Positions 8,467 to 14,744 of a DNA stretch of 64,000 nucleotides are shown here, in pieces (within the stretch, counting starts at the first letter, position 1; every line of letters begins with the position of its first letter). The position numbers were made by a program, and so were the translations under genes. Source of the stretch: an uncultured Flavobacteriales bacterium (GTDB lineage: Bacteria; Bacteroidota; Bacteroidia; Flavobacteriales_D; Crocinitomicaceae); NCBI GenBank assembly GCA_903823565.1, contig CAIJTF010000013.1:62001-126000 (forward strand). Reading direction: 5' to 3'. Under the pieces are notes generated by a model that was given only the letters and a program-made list of their open reading frames with translations, did not search any database and had not been told where the DNA came from.

Positions 8467-9480
8467 TCAGTATTGAAATTGCTGTAAAAAGCGACGGTCG
8501 TTTTCTGAATAAAGCCGCAAGTCTGAAACCCTATACTTTAATTGTGCGATTCGTTCAAGACCCATTCCAAAAGCGAAGCCACTATATTCTGTTGGATCAA
8601 TTCCACAGGCCGACAGCACATTTGGATCCACCATGCCACACCCCATGATTTCTAACCATCCGGAGTTTTTACAAACGGAGCACCCTTTGCTTTCGCATAA
8701 ACTACAGGATACATCTACCTCCGCACTCGGTTCTGTGAAAGGAAAATAGGAGGAGCGGAGCCTAATTTTTGCCTTGTCTCCAAACACAGCCTTAGCAAAA
8801 TAAGCCAGGGTTTGTTTTAGGTCCGAGAATTTAACGTTTTTGTCAATATACAACCCCTCAATTTGATGAAAAAAGCAATGCGCACGGGCAGATATGGCCT
8901 CATTCCTGTAAACCCTTCCAGGGGAAATCGTTCGTATGGGCGGTTTTTGGTTTTCCATTACGCGCACCTGAACGGAGCTAGTGTGTGTCCTTAGAGACAG
9001 TTCGGGGTTTGGACAATCAATAAAAAACGTGTCTTGCATGTCTCGTGCAGGGTGGTCTGCAGGAAAATTCAATGCGCTGAAGTTGTGCCAATCGTCTTCT
9101 ATTTCTGGGCCCTCTGATATGCTAAATCCAATCTTTTCAAAGATTGAGACGATCTCTGATTTTACAAGGGTTAATGGATGAAGGGTTCCGCTTTGGTTTT
9201 CGTAAGTCGGTCTACTCAAGTCGTTTGAATGCTTTTTATCCGTTTTGACTTCCTCTATATCGATTTGATTTAAAACATCTTCTGCCATCTTTTTCAAGGC
9301 ATTAATCTCTTGTCCTATTGTTTTTTTATCACCGTCGGGAACCGTTTTCAATTCCTGATAAAGCGCTTTTAGCTCTCCTTTAGCTCCCAAGAAAGCGACA
9401 CGAAATTTTTCCGCATCTTCGGGCGTTTTAATGCGCACGGATTGAATTTTTTCTTTTAAAAGGGCAATTTTCTCCTTCAT
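8467..9480 (-). CDS. pheS: Phenylalanyl-tRNA synthetase alpha subunit
   Basis: 337 residues, normal length. The N-terminal 85 residues form the coiled-coil tRNA-binding arm. The class II catalytic core follows, with HPLTLVKSEIVSIFEKIGF, then PEIEDDWHNFSALNFPADHPARD and RTHTSSVQVR, the motif 2 region with ISPGRVYRNEA, and the motif 3 region GFAFGMGLERIAQLKY near the C terminus. Two cysteine pairs (CSLCESKGCSVCKNSGW), common in many PheS proteins, lie near residue 260. It charges tRNA-Phe as an alpha2-beta2 complex; pheT is not adjacent, so the two subunits are encoded apart. It is the first gene of the minus-strand operon with ytxJ and glutaminyl cyclase. Confidence 0.97.
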   Translation of the reverse strand: MKEKIALLKEKIQSVRIKTPEDAEKFRVAFLGAKGELKALYQELKTVPDGDKKTIGQEINALKKMAEDVLNQIDIEEVKTDKKHSNDLSRPTYENQSGTLHPLTLVKSEIVSIFEKIGFSISEGPEIEDDWHNFSALNFPADHPARDMQDTFFIDCPNPELSLRTHTSSVQVRVMENQKPPIRTISPGRVYRNEAISARAHCFFHQIEGLYIDKNVKFSDLKQTLAYFAKAVFGDKAKIRLRSSYFPFTEPSAEVDVSCSLCESKGCSVCKNSGWLEIMGCGMVDPNVLSACGIDPTEYSGFAFGMGLERIAQLKYRVSDLRLYSENDRRFLQQFQY

Positions 9481-9527
9481 GGTGTAACTTTAAAGCCTTA
9501 CAAATGGTACTATGGTTCAGTCAGAGA

Positions 9528-9535
9528 CAAAGGTA
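9528..9535 (-). promoter_or_regulatory. Putative -7 element for the pheS operon
   Basis: The minus strand reads TACCTTTG here, a full match to TAnnTTTG, giving a leader of about 40 bases before the pheS ATG. No TTG is seen at standard -33 spacing. Confidence 0.45.
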
Positions 9536-9559
9536 TGGTTTTATCAAAATCATTCTAAT

Positions 9560-9590
9560 TTGCTGATAATTAAATATTGTGTTATTTTTG
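9560..9590 (+). promoter_or_regulatory. Bacteroidota promoter for the tandem lipoprotein genes
   Basis: TTG at 9560-9562, a 20-base spacer and TATTTTTG at 9583-9590, ending 17 bases before the ATG at 9608. Confidence 0.6.
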
Positions 9591-9607
9591 AACGAGACTT
9601 ATAATAA

Positions 9608-9979
9608 ATGAAACATCTAAAAACGTTGGGATTTTTTTTAATCCTACTATTTGTGGCCTTCGCTTGTAAACCGAAGGAATCTGCGCTTCTTAAAGTTTTT
9701 GTAAGATCCTCCTCAAACCAACTTATGAGTGGGGCAAAGGTGGTTGTCATCGGGGACCAACAAAGCAATCCTCCAACCTTGGAGTTTGTGGACACCTCTT
9801 ACACCAATAGTTCTGGTTTTACTACCGTCAATATGGATCAGTATTTTAATACCTCAGGTCCAGAAAACACAACGGGATATTTTGATATTGTAATAAAGCA
9901 CAACAACAAAACAGCAACGGGGTACACGCGTTGTAGAGTCCATACCACCTCGGTAGAAACCATTTATTTGCCAAATTAA
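9608..9979 (+). CDS. Small lipoprotein with Ig-like/regulatory beta domain (copy 1)
   Basis: 123 residues. A lipoprotein signal peptide ends at the lipobox VAFAC, giving a mature N-terminal cysteine at residue 20. The mature part (LLKVFVRSSSNQLMSGAKVVVIGDQ, split over two strands, then FVDTSYTNSSGFTTVNMDQYF) has the pattern of a carboxypeptidase-regulatory-like or bacterial Ig-like beta sandwich. No enzymatic residues are seen. It is followed 5 bases later by a gene for a similar lipoprotein of the same length, so the pair probably arose by tandem duplication and is cotranscribed. Function unknown; a surface or periplasmic accessory role is likely. Confidence 0.75.
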   Translation: MKHLKTLGFFLILLFVAFACKPKESALLKVFVRSSSNQLMSGAKVVVIGDQQSNPPTLEFVDTSYTNSSGFTTVNMDQYFNTSGPENTTGYFDIVIKHNNKTATGYTRCRVHTTSVETIYLPN

Positions 9980-9984
9980 AAAGT

Positions 9985-10356
9985 ATGAAATCTAATTATA
10001 TCTTAATCGGATTTGCCACCTTAGCCATAATTATGTCGGGTGGTTGTGTTAAAAAGGAAGACACAATTGCAAAAATAGAAGTAAGAGATGAAAGCAACCA
10101 ATTGGTGGAACAAGCCATGGTGGTCTTACATGGCACCTCTACGTGCAATTGTCCTTCTCAAGTTGTCGTTTACGATACGGCCTATACTAACGCTGCGGGT
10201 ATTGCAACCTTCAACTACAATGAAATCTACCAACTGGGCCAGGCGGGTGTTGCCGTTCTCGATATCGAGGCCTACAAGGGGAACCGTCAAGGGCAAGGAA
10301 TTATTAAAATAGAGGCCGAGAAGGTAAACGAGGAAACCGTAATCATTCAGCCCTAA
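9985..10356 (+). CDS. Small lipoprotein with Ig-like/regulatory beta domain (copy 2)
   Basis: 123 residues, the same length as the preceding gene. The lipobox is MSGGC with the mature cysteine near residue 21. The core IAKIEVRDESNQLVEQAMVVLHG then VVYDTAYTNAAGIATFNYNEIY aligns with copy 1 (VRSSSNQLMSGAKVVVIG, FVDTSYTNSSGFTTVNMDQYF) at the level of NQL, A-VV, DT-YTN--G--T and so on. It has an extra CNC motif in the loop after HGTST, absent in copy 1. Its stop directly abuts the stop of the convergent unknown gene. Function unknown. Confidence 0.75.
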   Translation: MKSNYILIGFATLAIIMSGGCVKKEDTIAKIEVRDESNQLVEQAMVVLHGTSTCNCPSQVVVYDTAYTNAAGIATFNYNEIYQLGQAGVAVLDIEAYKGNRQGQGIIKIEAEKVNEETVIIQP

Positions 10357-10668
10357 TTACGCACAAATTTTTCGTGGTTTATCGTTAAACCAAGATTGAA
10401 AGTCCAACAAATCAATGCTCAATTGGTTTTGTTCAGGTAGGCGTATATGATAAAAAGTCCCGGCCAAGTTTTCATAACTTTCAAGCCATTGCCAAACGTC
10501 CTCACTGGGCGCCTGAGAGGCAATTTTGTTGATAATTTTATTTAGGGTACTATGGCATACGGTGACCGTACTCTCAATGGACAAAGTACCAGTAAATAAA
10601 GCGCCGTAACACTCTACGTCTTTCGACATGCTATTAAAGGCAATTTCTTTGATTCTTAGTGATTTCAT
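10357..10668 (-). CDS. Unrecognised 103-residue cytoplasmic protein
   Basis: I do not recognise a family. The protein has no signal peptide or membrane segment, an alpha/beta appearance, and three or four cysteines (VECYG, TVCHS, KICA). Reality as a gene is supported by a full TAGCTTTG -7 element upstream on the minus strand, by a TTG aligned with it, and by the close fit between neighbours: its stop abuts the lipoprotein stop. A perfect 10-base inverted repeat covers the -33 position, so expression may be controlled by a dimeric regulator. It is divergent from tatC. Confidence 0.55.
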   Translation of the reverse strand: MKSLRIKEIAFNSMSKDVECYGALFTGTLSIESTVTVCHSTLNKIINKIASQAPSEDVWQWLESYENLAGTFYHIRLPEQNQLSIDLLDFQSWFNDKPRKICA

Positions 10669-10682
10669 CTTTTATTTTTAAA

Positions 10683-10710
10683 CAAAGCTATTGCGTCTAA
10701 ACGTAAACAA
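10683..10710 (-). promoter_or_regulatory. Promoter of the 103-residue protein gene
   Basis: On the minus strand TTG (10710-10708) is followed by 17 bases and TAGCTTTG (10690-10683), a full -7 match, about 15 bases before the ATG. Confidence 0.5.
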
Positions 10711-10720
10711 TTTACGTTTA
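10698..10720. promoter_or_regulatory. Perfect inverted repeat, candidate operator
   Basis: TAAACGTAAA, CAA, TTTACGTTTA: two perfect 10-base arms around a 3-base centre. The centre coincides with the TTG -33 element of the minus-strand gene. There is no T tract beyond the dyad, so it does not look like a terminator. A dimeric DNA-binding regulator or repressor site is the simplest reading. Confidence 0.5.
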
Positions 10721-10751
10721 ATATAAATATCAATAAGCGCATTGATTTTTA

Positions 10752-10759
10752 TACCTTTG
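10752..10759 (+). promoter_or_regulatory. Putative -7 element for tatC, close to the start codon
   Basis: TACCTTTG matches TAnnTTTG and ends only 7 bases before the GTG at 10767. The transcript would start at or next to the GTG, or have a leader of about 15 bases if the ATG at 10782 is used. Confidence 0.5.
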
Positions 10760-10766
10760 CCTTACC

Positions 10767-11546
10767 GTGGAAAAGGACCAAATGTCATTTTTACAACACT
10801 TGGATGAGTTGCGATGGAGGCTCGTGAGAATTTCCATAGCCGTAATTTTATTTGCCACGATCATATGGATATTTCAAGAGTGGATAATGAATCACATCTT
10901 CTTATCCATGAGGGACAAGAACTTTGTTTCGTTCCGTGTTTTATGCAAGTTTCTTGGGGTTTGCGTTGAAGACACCACGGTTAAAATGCAGAGCATGACG
11001 GTCTCGGGTCAGTTTAATTATGCCATGATGATGAGTATAATGGGGGGATTGGTTTTATCGTCGCCTTATATTTTCTATCAAATTTGGTCTTTTGTTAAAC
11101 CAGGACTAAAAGTAAATGAGATGAAAGCGGCAAAAGGCATTGTGTTTTTAATAAGCGTATGTTTTTTATTGGGAATTGCTTTTGGCTACTTCGTGGTGGC
11201 CCCTTTAACCATCACGTTTTTTGGATCATTTCAGATTTCAACCCAAATAGAAAATAACTTTACCATAGGTTCGTACATGGGAACGATTATTTCTACCGTC
11301 TTTTATACGGGGCTGTTGTTTTTACTTCCCATTGCTAGTTTTTTTCTAACCCACATTGGCTTAATCACCCCTGACTTTTTAAAGAAGTATCGTAGACATG
11401 CGATTGTTGCAATATTAATTATATCAGCCGTCATTACCCCGCCAGATATTTTGTCCCAAATTATCGTTTCCATACCAATAATCATACTCTATGAAGTGGG
11501 AATACTCTTCTCCAAAAGAGCGATAAAAAAAAGACTTCGTGAATAA
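10767..11546 (+). CDS. tatC: Sec-independent protein translocase TatC
   Basis: 259 residues with six predicted membrane helices. The family start motif MSFLQHLDELRWRLVRI is present at residues 6-22, and the conserved FVKPGLKVNEMKAA cytoplasmic loop after helix 2 is clear. TatC binds the twin-arginine signals of folded proteins and works with TatA; ActB in this window carries such a signal. The GTG at 10767 gives five extra residues over the ATG at 10782; both fit family starts. Its 3' end overlaps the next gene by 8 bases, which suggests cotranscription. A TatA-like gene begins at the right end of the window, so the tat genes are split. Confidence 0.95.
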   Translation: MEKDQMSFLQHLDELRWRLVRISIAVILFATIIWIFQEWIMNHIFLSMRDKNFVSFRVLCKFLGVCVEDTTVKMQSMTVSGQFNYAMMMSIMGGLVLSSPYIFYQIWSFVKPGLKVNEMKAAKGIVFLISVCFLLGIAFGYFVVAPLTITFFGSFQISTQIENNFTIGSYMGTIISTVFYTGLLFLLPIASFFLTHIGLITPDFLKKYRRHAIVAILIISAVITPPDILSQIIVSIPIIILYEVGILFSKRAIKKRLRE

Positions 11547-14004
11547 AGTAAGCGTCTTATTCTCTCTCTTTATCCTTTGTTTTGGTCCGCTTCATGCCCA
11601 AAAAACCATTATACAAGGACGGGTGTATACCTTGGATACAGGCGTGCCACTTGCCGGAATTAAAGTTAGTTTTTTGACCGTCAAAAATACGGTATTGACG
11701 GACAGTCTTGGAAATTATCGTATAGAAACCTATTATCCTGTTGATTCCATTCAATTTTCAGGGTTTAATTTCCTAACAGAAAAACGAAAAGTAATAGAGG
11801 GGATTGAACAACGTCTCGATGTTCCTTTAAAACCCTATGAAAGAGAACTTAGAGCAATCGTCATAATTCCACCCGAAGAGCCCTTGTCAACCAGGATTCA
11901 CAAAAGAATTATTGCCCACAAACCTGTAAATAATAAGGAGCGATTGCAGGCATATCAGTATGAAGCCTACAATAAAATTCAAGTGGATATCAACAATATT
12001 GGTGATGAAATAAAGAAAAACCCGATCCTAAAAAAGCTAGAGGTTGTTTTAGACTATTTAGACACCCTCGATGCAGGACAGCAGACCCTTCCGGCGGTCC
12101 TTAGCGAATCCGTTTCGGATTTCTACTACGCCAATAAACCCAAAAGAAAAAGGGAAATGGTGAAAGCCACAAGAATTACTGGTGTTGAAAATCTACAGGC
12201 CGCGCAGTTTCTTGGTGATATGTACCTTGATATTAATATATATGAGAATGTTATTGATTTGTTTGGAAAATCATTCATTAGTCCAATTGCCAATTATGCG
12301 AGGTCTGTCTATAAATTTTATGTCGAGGATTCAGCCTACGTAAATAATAAGTTCTGTTATAAAATGAGGTTTGTTCCCAAAAGGGAGGGAGGCCTAACTT
12401 TTAGTGGTGAAATGTGGGTGCATGATACAACCTATGCCATTCAATCCATCAAAGCTTCCATCGGGTCAAATGCGAATCTCAATTACATTCAAGATTTATT
12501 TTTTGAGCAAACGTTTGATCAAATTCTTCCTGAGGTTTGGATGATGACAAAAGAACGATTGATCCTCGATATTCGCCTAACTGAAAAAACAAAGGTTTAT
12601 GGTTTTTTTGCTAAAAAGTCCAGCTACAGAGACCACTTCGTAATAAATGACCTAAAATCCGATGCGTTTTATAACGCCAACGATGCCGTTGAATTTGAGG
12701 AAGGCGCTAAAGCTAAGACGGATGCGGACTGGGAGGCCCTAAGAGACGTTTCCCTTAATCAAACGGAAAGGGGCATAGAAGAAATGATGGACACCCTAAA
12801 TGAAATAAAACGGTTTTCGAATTTAAGAAAGTTAACATACTTCGCTTCTACAGGGTATTTTCCTTACAAGAAGGTAGAAATTGGAAATGCAACCTCGTTG
12901 GTTAGCACCAACCCAATAGAAAAACTGCGCTTTTCATTTGCTTTAAGAACGTCCAACGCGTTTTCCAAACGATTGGAAATCGGAGGAAAAGTGGGTTATG
13001 GTTTAGCAGATGAACGTGTTAAATATTCCGCCTTGATTCGGTATAATATAACTCCGAAAAAACGAGGGATGCTCTCTGCCTATTTAATGTACGACCTCGA
13101 ACAAATTGGGCAATCACCAACCGCCGCGCAATTAGGCAGTACGTTTGCGACCGTTTTTAATACGGCTCCCTTCGATAAGCTAACGTTCATTAAAAAGGTT
13201 GGAATAAACCTGGAGAAGGACATTAAAAAGGACATCATTCTCACAACAGGCTTTGATTGGAAGGAATACACACCATTAGGGGCAAGTACTTATCTGAAAA
13301 ACAATAGTCTTACGGGAGGAATTGACACCCTAAAATTCATAAGAACGGCAGAATTTATTGGAAAAATTCGGTGGACCAAGCAAGAGGAATTTTTGTCGGG
13401 ACAATTCGATCGAACGAGCGTTGGCTCTCCATACCCCATCATCTCCATTCAAGGAATATTTGGGGTAAAAGGCATTGGGGGTAGTTTATATAACTATCAA
13501 AAACTTGAAGTCCAGCTAGAACATTATACGCAGCTAGGTCTGTTGGGTCGTTTACGGTACGGGTTTAGTGCAGGATACGTTTTTGGTAATACGGCTTTTC
13601 CCTTTTTGAAAGCCCATGAAGGCAATCAGTCCTATTGGCTATTGCTGACAGCATATAACAAAATGAACTTTTTAGAATTTATCTCAGATAAATACATAAG
13701 TGGATTCATGGAAAATCATTGGGGGAGTATTTTCTTTGGCCAAATCCCGTTAATTAAAAAATTAAACCTAAGGTTCGTTACCACCCAAAAGGTGTTGTTG
13801 GGGTCGCTTTCCAACCGGCATGCGAACAATGTCCTAATCCCTAGTTATGTTAAATCTTTCAATCAGATTCCATACGTAGAGGTTTCCTTTGGATTTGAGA
13901 ATATTTTAAAAATTGTTAGGGTAGAATGCGTGTGGCGCGTCACGCATCCCGTACCTAATTCTAGTCCATTGGGAATTAGGGCAAGGTTCGCCTTCAATTT
14001 TTAG
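11539..14004 (+). CDS. DUF5686/carboxypeptidase-regulatory-like outer-membrane protein
   Basis: 821 residues starting at a GTG that overlaps the tatC stop. A signal peptide ends at PLHAQ, followed by a carboxypeptidase-regulatory-like beta domain (IIQGRVYTLDTGVPLAGIKV, TDSLGNYRIET) at about 20-110. The DUF5686 region follows and the last 400 residues alternate polar and hydrophobic positions as in a large outer-membrane beta barrel, ending in Phe (ARFAFNF). Such proteins are common Bacteroidota outer-membrane proteins; proposed roles include transport or envelope biogenesis but none is firmly established. Placement between tatC and lptB suggests an envelope assembly context. Confidence 0.85.
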   Translation: MNKVSVLFSLFILCFGPLHAQKTIIQGRVYTLDTGVPLAGIKVSFLTVKNTVLTDSLGNYRIETYYPVDSIQFSGFNFLTEKRKVIEGIEQRLDVPLKPYERELRAIVIIPPEEPLSTRIHKRIIAHKPVNNKERLQAYQYEAYNKIQVDINNIGDEIKKNPILKKLEVVLDYLDTLDAGQQTLPAVLSESVSDFYYANKPKRKREMVKATRITGVENLQAAQFLGDMYLDINIYENVIDLFGKSFISPIANYARSVYKFYVEDSAYVNNKFCYKMRFVPKREGGLTFSGEMWVHDTTYAIQSIKASIGSNANLNYIQDLFFEQTFDQILPEVWMMTKERLILDIRLTEKTKVYGFFAKKSSYRDHFVINDLKSDAFYNANDAVEFEEGAKAKTDADWEALRDVSLNQTERGIEEMMDTLNEIKRFSNLRKLTYFASTGYFPYKKVEIGNATSLVSTNPIEKLRFSFALRTSNAFSKRLEIGGKVGYGLADERVKYSALIRYNITPKKRGMLSAYLMYDLEQIGQSPTAAQLGSTFATVFNTAPFDKLTFIKKVGINLEKDIKKDIILTTGFDWKEYTPLGASTYLKNNSLTGGIDTLKFIRTAEFIGKIRWTKQEEFLSGQFDRTSVGSPYPIISIQGIFGVKGIGGSLYNYQKLEVQLEHYTQLGLLGRLRYGFSAGYVFGNTAFPFLKAHEGNQSYWLLLTAYNKMNFLEFISDKYISGFMENHWGSIFFGQIPLIKKLNLRFVTTQKVLLGSLSNRHANNVLIPSYVKSFNQIPYVEVSFGFENILKIVRVECVWRVTHPVPNSSPLGIRARFAFNF

Positions 14005-14016
14005 TAACTTCGAACC

Positions 14017-14742
14017 ATGAAATTATATACCAAGAATATACAAAAGACCTATCGAGGAAGGAGGGTAGTAGATCACGTTTCGATTGAGGTTTCACAGGGT
14101 GAAATAGTGGGGTTATTAGGGCCGAACGGGGCCGGCAAAACAACTTCGTTTTATATGATTGTTGGCTTAGTTAAACCGGACAAAGGAAAGGTGTTCCTAG
14201 ATCAATTAGACATTACTAAACAGGCCATGTATCAACGGGCGCAGCTCGGCTTGGGTTATCTTCCTCAAGAAGTTTCCGTGTTCCGTAAATTAAGCGTTGA
14301 GGACAATATCATGGCCATTTTAGAAATGACGAAGCTCACCAAGAAACAGCGGCAAGAAAAGCTGGAAAAATTACTCACCGAATTTTCCCTTCAAAAAGTT
14401 AGAAAAACCCTTGGAAATCGGCTCTCAGGAGGAGAAAAACGAAGAACAGAAATTGCAAGAGCATTGGCTACTGACCCAAAGTTTGTTTTACTCGATGAAC
14501 CATTCGCCGGCGTTGATCCGATTGCCGTAGAGGACATTCAGGCAATTGTAGCAGATTTGCGAAAGCGAAACATTGGGGTATTAATTACCGACCACAATGT
14601 GCAAGAAACCCTTTCTATAACGGATCGAGCATATTTACTTTTTGAAGGGAAAATTTTGCGATCTGGAACCGCGGAGGAACTAGCTAGCGATGAGCAAGTA
14701 AGGAAAGTATACTTGGGGCAAAATTTTGTGCTCAGAAAGTAA
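14017..14742 (+). CDS. lptB: LPS export ABC transporter ATP-binding protein LptB
   Basis: 241 residues, the usual length. The Walker A motif GPNGAGKT is at 35-42, the ABC signature LSGGEKRR near 138, and Walker B plus catalytic Glu is [14 protein letters not shown] near 160; the switch His is in [10 protein letters not shown]. The [11 protein letters not shown] segment and the [18 protein letters not shown]-loop segment are characteristic of LptB. It powers lipopolysaccharide extraction from the inner membrane with LptFG and LptC, which are not adjacent. It begins 12 bases after the preceding gene and converges on the PKD protein gene with a 2-base gap. Confidence 0.95.
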   Translation: MKLYTKNIQKTYRGRRVVDHVSIEVSQGEIVGLLGPNGAGKTTSFYMIVGLVKPDKGKVFLDQLDITKQAMYQRAQLGLGYLPQEVSVFRKLSVEDNIMAILEMTKLTKKQRQEKLEKLLTEFSLQKVRKTLGNRLSGGEKRRTEIARALATDPKFVLLDEPFAGVDPIAVEDIQAIVADLRKRNIGVLITDHNVQETLSITDRAYLLFEGKILRSGTAEELASDEQVRKVYLGQNFVLRK

Positions 14743-14744
14743 GA

